Shown here: piece after piece, positions 25,114 to 32,887 of the stretch
How the letters are laid out: the number at the start of each line of letters is the position of its first letter
How positions within the stretch are numbered: position 1 is the first letter of the stretch
Source: Brevibacillus brevis
Lineage (GTDB): Bacteria > Bacillota > Bacilli > Brevibacillales > Brevibacillaceae
Assembly (NCBI RefSeq): GCF_001039275.2
Contig: NZ_CP030117.1
Span: 1,633,501 to 1,697,500 of the forward strand
DNA length: 64,000 nt
Direction: 5' to 3'
Translations under genes and position numbers: made by a program
The notes under the pieces: generated by a model
The model's database searches: none
The model's input: the letters and a program-made list of their open reading frames with translations, nothing else
What the model was told of the DNA's origin: nothing

Positions 25114-25311
25114 AGAAGCGTGTTTCCAGTCATAGCGCCTCTGGAGCCCGACCAAGCGGAGGGATGAATGGCGGGAGCGTTTTTAGCTTCAACGTGCGAA
25201 TACATCATCGAGGCTACCACTTTTGAAGCGGCTCCCGTCATTCATGCCGGAGCGGACAGTCTTCACCCCCAGCGGGGCGTAGGCCGAAGCGTAGACTGGA
25301 AACACGCTTCT
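25114..25311. repeat. Intergenic inverted-repeat element, family 1, copy C (inverted)
   Basis: The element is 198 bp with a perfect 18-bp terminal inverted repeat, AGAAGCGTGTTTCCAGTC (25114-25131) and its complement (25294-25311). The inner pair is ATGAATGGCGGGAGC (25164-25178) and GCTCCCGTCATTCAT (25231-25245), with one G-T position. Its block order is reversed relative to copies A and B (TAGCGCCTCTGGAGCCC on the left matches the complement of the right side of B), so it is in the opposite orientation. Confidence 0.78.
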
Positions 25312-25364
25312 CCACCGAAGCTACGAATCCAAGTATCTTTCCATCTGCACGAAATTAAATAAAA

Positions 25365-25427
25365 GTAAAAATATTATAAATTGATGTAAAGATGCTGAAA
25401 GGTTCGGTTGAAAATCTACCGTATAAT
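25365..25427 (+). promoter_or_regulatory. 21-bp tandem operator plus -10 for binding-protein gene 4
   Basis: Units start GTAAAA at 25365 and GTAAAG at 25386. After exactly 15 nt comes a perfect TATAAT at 25422-25427. No -35 hexamer is recognisable. Confidence 0.7.
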
Positions 25428-25483
25428 GCAAATAAGAAATACATTCAGAATTTTCGACGGTATTCTACAGGGGGTAGACACAA

Positions 25484-27058
25484 ATGAAGAAAACGCGCAT
25501 GGTCGGTTCCTTGTTGGCTCTGACATTGACGGTTAGTGTTGCGCTGACTGGATGTGGTGGTGCGAGCTCGGAGCAATCCAGTTCGACGAATACAACTGCT
25601 ACAGAAGCTCCGAAAGAAGGGGGAACCCTGATTGTAGCCCGCAAGGCAGACGCCAACAATTTGGACCCGCATTTCATCTCTAATATTCCTTCGGCAAACT
25701 ATGTGTATGGAAAAGTGTATGAGAGCTTGGTTTCTCGCGATAAAAACGGCGAGTACAAGCCTACACTCGCTACTGAATGGAAACAGCTCGACGACCTGAC
25801 ATGGGAGTTTAAGCTCCGCGAGGGCGTTACGTTCCATGATGGTACACCCTTTACAGCAGACGCTGTGAAAAAGACGTTCGAACGTGTACGCGATCCAAAG
25901 GTTGCATCACCGCGTGCATCTAACTTCTCTATGATCAAAGAAATCAAGATCGTGGATGACAAGACTGTACATTTCGTGCTGGAGTATCCTTTTGCACCGC
26001 TGCTCTCCATCTTGGCTAGCTCGGAAGGAAGCATTATCAGCCCGAAAGCAATCGCCGAGCATTCCGATACATTGGCGAAGCAGCCTGTGGGAACCGGACC
26101 TTTCAAATTTACAGCGTGGGCACCGGGTCAAGATATGAAACTTTCGAAAAATGATACCTACTGGGGTGAAAAACCAAAGGTAGATGAAGTAGTGTATAAG
26201 GTCGTTCCAGAAGATACGACACGTGTAGCGATGATCGAAGCAGGCGAAGCGCACATCGGCGATCAGCTTCCTGTGACAGAAGTAGAGCGCGCACAGGCAT
26301 CTCCTGGCATGAACATGGTACGTGCAGAAGGCTTGGGTGTGGATTATATCGGCTTTAACGTGCAGAAGAAGCCATTTGATGATGTACGCGTACGTCAAGC
26401 TGTCGCACATGCTATCGAAAAACAAGCCATTGTGCAAGGGGTATACAACAATGTGGGAACACAAGCTGTTTCCTCGATGTCGCCAAAAGTAATCGGCTAT
26501 AACCCGAATCTCCAGGATTACTCGTATGACGTCAATGCAGCAAAAGCACTGCTTGCAGAGGCAGGTTACCCGAACGGCTTCAAGACGTCCATCGTGACAG
26601 ACGACCGTAAAGAGCGCATGAACGTAGCAGAAGTCATCCAGTCACAGTTGAAAGGCATCGGCATTGATTTGGAGATCAAAGTAATGGAATACGGTGCGTA
26701 TCTGGAGCACACAGACAATGGTGAGCATGCGATGTTCATCGGGGGCTGGGGCAATGCAACAGGGGATGGCGACTACAACCAGTACAACGTCTTCCACAGC
26801 ACTTCGAAAGGCAGCGCAGGTAACATGGCGTTCTACAACAATCCAGAGGTAGACAAGCTGATTGAAGAAGGTCGTCGCGAAAAAGATGCGCAAAAACGCA
26901 ATGAAATTTACGCAAAGCTGCAAGAAATCGAGTTAAAGGAAGTACCGATTCTTCCAATCCGCACGATTGACCATGTGGCAGTTACATCCAAGAATGTAAA
27001 TGGCTTCTGGCTGAGCCCTGTTGGCTACTTGATGCTGGATGAAGTATCGATCAACTAA
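25484..27058 (+). CDS. Family-5 peptide-type solute-binding lipoprotein, paralogue 4
   Basis: The product has 524 residues from ATG 25484 behind AGGGGGTAGACACA. The signal peptide ends LTGC (Cys24). SBP_bac_5 core motifs match the other three: ADANNLDPHF, TWEFKLREGVTFHDGTPF, VGTGPFKFTAW, FDDVRVRQAVAHAIE and GWGNATGDGDYNQYN. It is a single-gene unit with its own 21-bp tandem operator and a weak downstream hairpin. It and paralogue 1 flank the three-gene unit, which points to local duplication followed by insertion of the family 1 and 2 elements between copies. Confidence 0.9.
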   Translation: MKKTRMVGSLLALTLTVSVALTGCGGASSEQSSSTNTTATEAPKEGGTLIVARKADANNLDPHFISNIPSANYVYGKVYESLVSRDKNGEYKPTLATEWKQLDDLTWEFKLREGVTFHDGTPFTADAVKKTFERVRDPKVASPRASNFSMIKEIKIVDDKTVHFVLEYPFAPLLSILASSEGSIISPKAIAEHSDTLAKQPVGTGPFKFTAWAPGQDMKLSKNDTYWGEKPKVDEVVYKVVPEDTTRVAMIEAGEAHIGDQLPVTEVERAQASPGMNMVRAEGLGVDYIGFNVQKKPFDDVRVRQAVAHAIEKQAIVQGVYNNVGTQAVSSMSPKVIGYNPNLQDYSYDVNAAKALLAEAGYPNGFKTSIVTDDRKERMNVAEVIQSQLKGIGIDLEIKVMEYGAYLEHTDNGEHAMFIGGWGNATGDGDYNQYNVFHSTSKGSAGNMAFYNNPEVDKLIEEGRREKDAQKRNEIYAKLQEIELKEVPILPIRTIDHVAVTSKNVNGFWLSPVGYLMLDEVSIN

Positions 27059-27066
27059 TGGTGATA

Positions 27067-27099
27067 GAAGGGATGGCGTTTGTCGCTGTCCCTTCTTTC
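27067..27099 (+). terminator. Weak terminator after binding-protein gene 4
   Basis: GAAGGGA (27067-27073) pairs with TCCCTTC (27089-27095); only a short T-rich tail follows. Confidence 0.5.
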
Positions 27100-27190
27100 G
27101 TCACGTCAATAGAGAGGAATTTACGCTCTGGACCGGGAATCTAACTTGGGGAAAAGAAATGCGCAAGAGACAAGTCATGGGGTGGAAAAC

Positions 27191-27820
27191 ATGCAGGAAG
27201 AGCAGCTAGACATTTTTGACGAAGCAGGACAGCACATCGGGGTAGAAGCGCGTAGCGAAGTACACCGCTTGGGGCTGTGGCACCAAACCTTTCACTGCTG
27301 GATTTATCGCGTAGTAGATGACCAGATCGAATTGTTGTTCCAAAAAAGACATCCACAAAAGGATACTTGTCCGAACTTGCTCGACATTACCTCTGCCGGT
27401 CATCTTCTCGCTTCGGAACAGCCATGTGACGGCGTTCGGGAGTTGGAGGAGGAGCTGGGCTTGTCCGTGAGCTTTGAGGAATTGGATAAGGTAGGCGTCT
27501 TTCGTGATGTAATGGTTGCCCCCTCCATCATGGATAAGGAAATGTGCCATATATTTTTGTACGAATGCGATCAACCCTTACACGAGTACCGAGTACAGGA
27601 AGAAGAAGTCACGGGGCTATTTTGGGTCAGTCTGCATGAGCTAGAGCGGTTGTTTGCGGGCCAGATCGAGCAGATGACGGTGAATGGATTTTTGCTAACG
27701 GAAAATGGCGAGCAAAAAGATACAGCGATGATCACGGACAAAGCTGACTTTGTTCCACATGAGGTGCATTATTACCAGCAGGTGTTTGCAGCAGTGAAGC
27801 TACGCGCAGCCAATCGATAA
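27191..27820 (+). CDS. Nudix hydrolase (IPP-isomerase-like)
   Basis: The product has 209 residues from ATG 27191, which has GGGGTGG just upstream; earlier in-frame starts lack a site. After an N-terminal strand region (LDIFDEAGQHIGVEARSEVHRLGLWHQTFH) typical of the YfcD/isopentenyl-diphosphate-isomerase side of the family comes the Nudix box GHLLASEQPCDGVRELEEEL, with one residue fewer than the classic spacing before REL. The family hydrolyses nucleoside diphosphates linked to another group or isomerises IPP. The specific substrate is unknown. It stands alone with its own terminator. Confidence 0.83.
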   Translation: MQEEQLDIFDEAGQHIGVEARSEVHRLGLWHQTFHCWIYRVVDDQIELLFQKRHPQKDTCPNLLDITSAGHLLASEQPCDGVRELEEELGLSVSFEELDKVGVFRDVMVAPSIMDKEMCHIFLYECDQPLHEYRVQEEEVTGLFWVSLHELERLFAGQIEQMTVNGFLLTENGEQKDTAMITDKADFVPHEVHYYQQVFAAVKLRAANR

Positions 27821-27840
27821 CCCTGATCGGAAAAACAATG

Positions 27841-27871
27841 CCTCGCTTGTCATCGACAAGACGAGGTTTTT
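27841..27871 (+). terminator. Terminator of the Nudix gene
   Basis: CCTCG and TTGTC on the left pair with GACAA and CGAGG on the right around ATC, followed by TTTTT. Confidence 0.8.
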
Positions 27872-27975
27872 CGTTGGTTGAGAAAGATTGGCGAAAACAT
27901 GTTCCCTAATGTGGTATACTAGACAATGCTTTTTCGCTGCTCGCGATCATGCGTAGTTAGAGAGAGGAGATCGAG

Positions 27976-29412
27976 ATGAGATTACAGATTATGATTGCCC
28001 TAATGCTCTCGACATTCCTTGCTGCGATGGAAGGAACGATTGTGAGTACAGCCGTACCACGTATTACGAGTGATTTGGCAGGTTTTGAACAGGTGAGCTG
28101 GGTATACGCCATCTACATGCTTGCCACTGCCGTATCTGCTCCCATTTACGGCAAGCTGGCTGATTTATTTGGCCGAAAGAACGTTTTATTAATCGGGATC
28201 GGCATCTTTTTGTTAGGTTCCACGCTCTGTGGAGTGGCGACGTCGATGTGGCAGCTCATTGTATTCCGTGCCATTCAAGGCTTGGGTGCAGGTTCAGTCA
28301 TGCCGATTACGATGACCATTATCGGAGATTTGTACACCGAGCAGACTGCCCGAGCGAAAGCGCAGGGCTGGATTAGCGCTGTATGGGGACTTTCCGGTGT
28401 GGCAGGTCCGCTGGTCGGAGGATTTTTGGTCGATACACTGACGTGGCGTTATATCTTTTTTCTTAATTTGCCTTTTGGCCTCGTATCGTTTTTCATGCTC
28501 GTCTTTTTGTACAAGGAAAAGCTTGCCGTCAAAGAAAAGCGCCATATCGATTATCCGGGAGCGCTTATTTTTTCGGTCGGGACCATCGCCTTGTTGTATG
28601 CCTTACTAACAGGTAGTCAGAATCAATCCTGGGCCAGTCCAGTGACGATTTCCTTGATCGTATTTGCTTTGGTGACCTATCTGGTGTTTGTATCGGTGGA
28701 AAAGAAATCACCTGAGCCACTAATTCCGCTTTCGCTTTTTACCAATCGAAACGTGGCCATGACCAATCTGCTGACACTCTTGACCAATGGAATTGTAATC
28801 AGCATGGTGGTGTACTTGCCGATCTGGAGCCAGGGAGTCTTGGGAGAAAGTGCGACAATGGCTGGCTTTGTCCTGACGCCGATGCCAGTTTGCTGGACGA
28901 TCGGCTCTATCCTTGCCGGGAACTTGTTAGGCAAGCTGCGAGCTGAACAATTGTTTATCGCAGGGACAGCTGTTCTGACGGTAGCGACAACATTGTTGAG
29001 CTTCTTGTCCGCTCAGTCAGCGGGATATCTCATTTATGTGGCTGTAGGCTTAATTGGTTTGGGAATGGGACTCATTTCTCCGATCATCATGGTAAAAATT
29101 CAATCATCCGTTGCAGTCGACAAGAGGGGGACAGCGGTTGCCCTCAATACGTTCACGGGTACATTTAGCCAAACCTTCGGGGCAGCCGTATTCGGAATGT
29201 TGTTCAACATGGTGACTGTAGCAAGTGGTCATGCGAATTTAGGGGCCTCGTTTGAACACGGATCGATTCCAGTGGCACAGCTGGCACAGATCCGAGACTT
29301 ATTGGCTAGCGGTGTTCATGTGGTCTTCACAGGTACCTTAGTGCTTGCGATAGGCAGCTTTGTTCTGGCGCTTGTGATCGCAAAAGGAAGCCGAGTCAAA
29401 CAGACACACTAA
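27976..29412 (+). CDS. DHA2-family MFS multidrug exporter (14 helices)
   Basis: This 478-residue membrane protein starts at ATG 27976 after AGAGAGGAGATCGAG. Features of the EmrB/QacA group are the helix-1 motif FLAAMEGTIVSTAVP, signature A GKLADLFGRKN at about 59-69, the antiporter motif GLSGVAGPLVGGFLVD in helix 5, and WRYIFFLNLPFG. It probably expels hydrophobic cations or drugs by proton exchange. There is no regulator gene next to it. A TATACT hexamer at 27915-27920 may be its -10, but the nearest -35 candidate is badly spaced. Confidence 0.88.
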   Translation: MRLQIMIALMLSTFLAAMEGTIVSTAVPRITSDLAGFEQVSWVYAIYMLATAVSAPIYGKLADLFGRKNVLLIGIGIFLLGSTLCGVATSMWQLIVFRAIQGLGAGSVMPITMTIIGDLYTEQTARAKAQGWISAVWGLSGVAGPLVGGFLVDTLTWRYIFFLNLPFGLVSFFMLVFLYKEKLAVKEKRHIDYPGALIFSVGTIALLYALLTGSQNQSWASPVTISLIVFALVTYLVFVSVEKKSPEPLIPLSLFTNRNVAMTNLLTLLTNGIVISMVVYLPIWSQGVLGESATMAGFVLTPMPVCWTIGSILAGNLLGKLRAEQLFIAGTAVLTVATTLLSFLSAQSAGYLIYVAVGLIGLGMGLISPIIMVKIQSSVAVDKRGTAVALNTFTGTFSQTFGAAVFGMLFNMVTVASGHANLGASFEHGSIPVAQLAQIRDLLASGVHVVFTGTLVLAIGSFVLALVIAKGSRVKQTH

Positions 29413-29420
29413 TTCGAAGA

Positions 29421-29445
29421 CGTCCGCCGAGTGCGGGCGTTTTTT
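29421..29445 (+). terminator. Terminator of the DHA2 exporter gene
   Basis: CGTCCGC (29421-29427) pairs with GCGGGCG (29433-29439), followed by TTTTTT. Confidence 0.8.
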
Positions 29446-29559
29446 CAATAATTGGTTACAGTTTTCCAAAAAATACAAACTTCATATTGCCAGTTGCTAC
29501 ATTCATCGTTACTATTTTCCTAGATGCCCAAATTCTTGCGGACAGGAGTGCATGAGACG

Positions 29560-30810
29560 ATGGAGGAGATTCGACCGGTTTCAATTGACGATATCGATGA
29601 GGTCGTTAGGATTGCAGCGATGAGTTACCCTGGAAGCAATCTACTGGGTGCAGAGAGCAGGCAGCGATTTGCCGAACGCGTAAGGGAGACGATCGAAAAC
29701 GACCCGCACGTCAGCTACCACGGATGCTACCGTGATGGACGACTGGTCGGGATTATGAAATGGTACGATTTTCCCATGAATGTTCACGGTACACCGCTTT
29801 TGACTGGCGGGATTGGGTTGGTCGCCGTGGACCTTTTGCATAAAAAGGAAAAAGTGGCCATGTCGATGCTGCAAGGTTTTCTTTCCAGCTATCGGGAGCG
29901 GGGAATCTCGTTGGTCTCTCTCTATCCGTTTCGTGTTGATTTTTACAAGCAAATGGGGTTTGGAATAGGGACTAAGGTTCATCAATACAAGTTCAAGCCG
30001 TCCAGCCTGCCGTTTGTAGGTAAGGATAAAATCGTTTATATAGGAAAAGAGGACAAAGAAGAACTGTCTGCGTGCTATCATCGTATCGCCCGTCAAACAC
30101 ATGGCATGATCAAGCGAACAGATCGAGAGTGGGACAGAATCCTCGATAGTCCCGAAATGATTACCGTCGGCTACCAAAAGGAAGGGAGACTAGGCGGCTA
30201 TCTCGCTTTTCAGTTTCAGAGCGCCCATGAAAAAAACAAACTCTTCAACAACATAGAAATAAGAGAGCTTCTGTATGAGAGCCGCGAAGCACTTGCACAA
30301 CTGCTCTCTTTCCTGCGCAGCCAGGCCGATCAGATTCAACGGATCGAGTTTACGACGCCGGACGAAGATTTTCACTTGTTGCTATCTGATCCGGGCAATG
30401 GAACGGATTCGATCTTGTGGAGCATTTATCATGAGAGCCATGTATCCGGAGTCGGTCTGATGTATCGGATCATTGATGTGCCTGGATTTTTCCGTCAGCT
30501 CTCCCACCACCGTTTTGGTTCGGAAACGGTAAATGTAAAGCTGACGATCCGCGATTCGTTCCTGCCTGAGAATGAAGGAACATGGCTCATCAAGTTTGTC
30601 GATGGACGTCCGGAATTAGGAGAGGCAGTAGAGCCTGACGTTACGGTGCAGCTAGATATTTCGGATTTTTCTTCGCTCGTGATGGGGGTAGTAACTGCCC
30701 GAAAGCTGCATCAATACGGCCAGTTGGAACTGGATGCCCCAGAAAAGCTACCCATTTTGGATAGACTGTTTGCTGTTTCCGAGAAGCCGCGAAGTGTGAC
30801 AACCTTCTAG
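29560..30810 (+). CDS. Eis-like GNAT N-acetyltransferase
   Basis: The product has 416 residues from ATG 29560, with AGGAG somewhat far upstream; the ATG at 29524 has no ribosome site. The order is a GNAT domain (EIRPVSIDDIDEVVRIAAMSYPG at the start; GGIGLVAVDLLHKKEKVAMSML as the acetyl-CoA-binding region with a shortened loop), a second GNAT-like domain, and a C-terminal sterol-carrier-like domain (VNVKLTIRDSFLPENEGTW). This is the Eis/COG4552 architecture. Mycobacterial Eis acetylates aminoglycosides and proteins; the natural substrate here is unknown. Confidence 0.83.
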   Translation: MEEIRPVSIDDIDEVVRIAAMSYPGSNLLGAESRQRFAERVRETIENDPHVSYHGCYRDGRLVGIMKWYDFPMNVHGTPLLTGGIGLVAVDLLHKKEKVAMSMLQGFLSSYRERGISLVSLYPFRVDFYKQMGFGIGTKVHQYKFKPSSLPFVGKDKIVYIGKEDKEELSACYHRIARQTHGMIKRTDREWDRILDSPEMITVGYQKEGRLGGYLAFQFQSAHEKNKLFNNIEIRELLYESREALAQLLSFLRSQADQIQRIEFTTPDEDFHLLLSDPGNGTDSILWSIYHESHVSGVGLMYRIIDVPGFFRQLSHHRFGSETVNVKLTIRDSFLPENEGTWLIKFVDGRPELGEAVEPDVTVQLDISDFSSLVMGVVTARKLHQYGQLELDAPEKLPILDRLFAVSEKPRSVTTF

Positions 30811-30857
30811 AAAAGGAGGATTGTCACGTTTTTGACACATTTGGTTATCTTATGATG

Positions 30858-30892
30858 CTTCCTCCCATATGTTGTTAGTAAATGGGAGGAGG
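30858..30892 (+). promoter_or_regulatory. Hairpin that hides the ribosome site of the small membrane protein
   Basis: TCCTCCCAT (30860-30868) pairs perfectly with ATGGGAGGA (30882-30890), and the stem extends by a G-T and a C-G pair. The right arm contains the GGGAGGAGG ribosome site of the gene at 30901. Little T follows, so sequestration of the site is more likely than termination. Confidence 0.55.
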
Positions 30893-30900
30893 CAGGTTTT

Positions 30901-31074
30901 ATGATCTTTCTTACACTGGTTATCTTTTTTGCGTTTCTTTTGATTGTTTGGGTGGTCGTTAGACTCCTCTTCCGGCTGGAAAAGCATGATTCCATCACAC
31001 ATGATGAGAGAGAATTATGGAATCGCTTTCAGGTGAAAGAGCAGGAGATCAAATACCGAAAGCCCAAAAAATAA
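30901..31074 (+). CDS. Small single-span membrane protein, 57 residues
   Basis: An open frame from ATG 30901 to TAA 31072-31074 encodes 57 residues beginning MIFLTLVIFFAFLLIVWVVV, followed by a charged tail (RLLFRLEKHDSITHDERELW) ending in KYRKPKK. One N-terminal transmembrane helix with a cytoplasmic basic tail is predicted by eye. GGGAGGAGG is the ribosome site, itself held in an inverted repeat. The function is unknown. It lies between the acetyltransferase and PilZ genes. Confidence 0.6.
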   Translation: MIFLTLVIFFAFLLIVWVVVRLLFRLEKHDSITHDERELWNRFQVKEQEIKYRKPKK

Positions 31075-31151
31075 AAAGAAAGGCGCCAAGGTGACAGGCG
31101 CTCTTTCTTTTGCGTCTTACCCACTATGAGAAGAGAAAGAAGGAGAAGAAA

Positions 31152-31628
31152 ATGCCAGGTAGATCAGAGGGGCATCAACGTGAATTTTTTCGCTTACGTC
31201 TAGAATACGCCCTCTGTGCAGACATGACTATTGTGCTGATCAAAGGGAAAACCATGGAGATTGGGAGCACGCAGGTATTGATCGAGGATATCGGGGCAGG
31301 TGGACTTCGTTTTCTTTCTCATCTCAAAATGCCGGCAAATGATCAGCTCGTTCTGCAGTTTGCGACGGAATTGTGCGGACAGGCTCTGAAAATGTACGGC
31401 CATGTAGTCCGCACGATTCCGTGGGAAACGGACTATTACGAATACGCTGTACGGTTTACGATGGAAGAGGAACAACATCTGGAGATTAATCGCATGGTAA
31501 ACCGATTGGCGATCCGCTATCGGCAGAAGCGGACAGCAACAGAAGGACGTTTCTATAAAGGTGACCGCCTGGCATTTTTAAAAGAGTTGGCTCAAGCAAG
31601 TCTTGCGATGCGAGCCAGTGAAGCATAA
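31152..31628 (+). CDS. PilZ-domain protein, candidate cyclic-di-GMP receptor
   Basis: The product has 158 residues from ATG 31152, which follows AAGGAGAAGAAA. A PilZ pattern is visible: an N-terminal R-x-x-x-R (REFFRLR, about residues 10-16), the second motif DIGAGGLRF at about 45-53 in place of D/NxSxxG, and the barrel strands up to YYEYAVRFTMEEE. Ser is replaced by Gly in the second motif, which may weaken nucleotide binding. It is monocistronic. PilZ proteins pass the cyclic-di-GMP signal to motility or exopolysaccharide machinery; no partner is adjacent. Confidence 0.75.
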   Translation: MPGRSEGHQREFFRLRLEYALCADMTIVLIKGKTMEIGSTQVLIEDIGAGGLRFLSHLKMPANDQLVLQFATELCGQALKMYGHVVRTIPWETDYYEYAVRFTMEEEQHLEINRMVNRLAIRYRQKRTATEGRFYKGDRLAFLKELAQASLAMRASEA

Positions 31629-31634
31629 ACAAAA

Positions 31635-31675
31635 AGGCTTTCTGTTGTGCGAATAGACAACAGGGGGCTTTTTTG
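31635..31675 (+). terminator. Terminator of the PilZ gene
   Basis: CTGTTGT and ACAACAG pair with outer AAGGC/GGCTT complementarity, then TTTTT. Confidence 0.75.
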
Positions 31676-31744
31676 TTTGACACAAAACAAACGTAATGAT
31701 AAGTTATCTATAATAAATTAAACGAATAAAGGTTGTGTTTATAT

Positions 31745-32887
31745 ATGAGTCTTCATGAAGCATTTTGGAGCGCTTCCCTTCAAGAGTGGAAGCAAGGTTA
31801 CATCGAACAAGGTGAACATTTTATGTGTTTGCTCTGTGGGGAACAGGTGGAGAAAGGAATTATTTATCCAGTGGATGGTGTCCTGTACGAAGCGTCCCGG
31901 TTTATGCGCCATCATATCGAGGCAGCGCACGGTTCTGTCTTTACTCACCTGAGCCAGTTGGATAAACGATTGACGGGCTTGTCTGATCATCAGGTGAATT
32001 TGCTTCGCCTCTTTTATCAGGGCAAGACAGACGCCGAGGTTCAAAATGAAATGGGGATCGGCAGTGCATCGACGATCCGTAACCACCGCTTTGCACTCAA
32101 GGAAAAAGAACGTCAGGCCAAGGTGTTCCTGGTCATGATGGAGTTATTACATGAAGCGGATAAAAATCAATCGTCCAACGATGCCAAATCAAGCAAGCAA
32201 AAGAATACCTCGAAAGATGGCGATGCCGCAGAGTATGCCGCGATCGTAAAGAGGCTCTTGCCGAATGGACTATCAGGTCGATTGGAGCGTTTCCCGCGTA
32301 AGCAAAAGCATAAACTGATCCTCCTCGAAGAGATTTCCAAAAAATTTGAGCTCGACCGTTTCTACACTGAGCGAGAAGTGAATGAGATTTTGGAAGGTCT
32401 CTACGACGATTATGTGACCTTGCGGAGATATTTAGTCGATGTTGGTCTGATGGATAGACAGGCGGATGGCAGTCAATATTGGCGGATCGCAGTGGAAAAT
32501 GAAGGAGAGGAACGGGGGCCGCAACAGATGAATCGCAAACAAGAGCTCAAGCAGATGTACAAGGAAGTAGAAACCGATGCAGGCGTGTATCAAATTAAGA
32601 ACAAGCAAAATGAAAAAGTGTTCATCGCCAGCACGAATAACCTAAAAACGATCAACGGCAGAAAGTTCATGCTTCAGCATGGTTCACATCCTAATCGTGA
32701 GCTGCAAAAAGACTGGGATAAATACGGTCCGGACGCTTTTGAAATCGAAGTTCTAGAAAAGGTGGAGAAGAAAGACCATCCGTATTTTGATGGGAAGGAT
32801 GCCCTGGAAAAGCTCGAAGATAAATGGATGAAAAAGCTGGCGCCATATGGTGATCGAGGCTATCACGTGCAAAAAGATCCATCCTAG
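31745..32887 (+). CDS. Zinc-finger / LuxR-type HTH / DUF2087 / GIY-YIG multidomain protein
   Basis: The product has 380 residues; ATG 31745 is chosen over a TTG at 31733 that touches the AAAGG site. Four parts can be read. Residues 28-62 hold CLLC and a later HH..H, a possible zinc finger. Residues about 79-120 are a LuxR-like helix-turn-helix (LSDHQVNLLRLFYQGKTDAEVQNEMG). Residues about 175-247 are DUF2087 (RFPRKQKHKLILLEEISKKF to SQYWRI). Residues about 279-375 are a GIY-YIG fold (AGVYQIKN, FIAST, LQKDWDKYGPDAFE, and a glutamate in KLEDKWMKKL). The second motif is IAS instead of YIG. The role is probably DNA-binding regulation with a nuclease-like sensor or effector. The tail overlaps the convergent gene by 4 bp. 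Confidence 0.78.
   Translation: MSLHEAFWSASLQEWKQGYIEQGEHFMCLLCGEQVEKGIIYPVDGVLYEASRFMRHHIEAAHGSVFTHLSQLDKRLTGLSDHQVNLLRLFYQGKTDAEVQNEMGIGSASTIRNHRFALKEKERQAKVFLVMMELLHEADKNQSSNDAKSSKQKNTSKDGDAAEYAAIVKRLLPNGLSGRLERFPRKQKHKLILLEEISKKFELDRFYTEREVNEILEGLYDDYVTLRRYLVDVGLMDRQADGSQYWRIAVENEGEERGPQQMNRKQELKQMYKEVETDAGVYQIKNKQNEKVFIASTNNLKTINGRKFMLQHGSHPNRELQKDWDKYGPDAFEIEVLEKVEKKDHPYFDGKDALEKLEDKWMKKLAPYGDRGYHVQKDPS

Noticed and set aside
25168..25362. Small open frame inside repeat element C
   Set aside because: It lies wholly in the inverted-repeat element, has no ribosome site and is not conserved in copies A and B.
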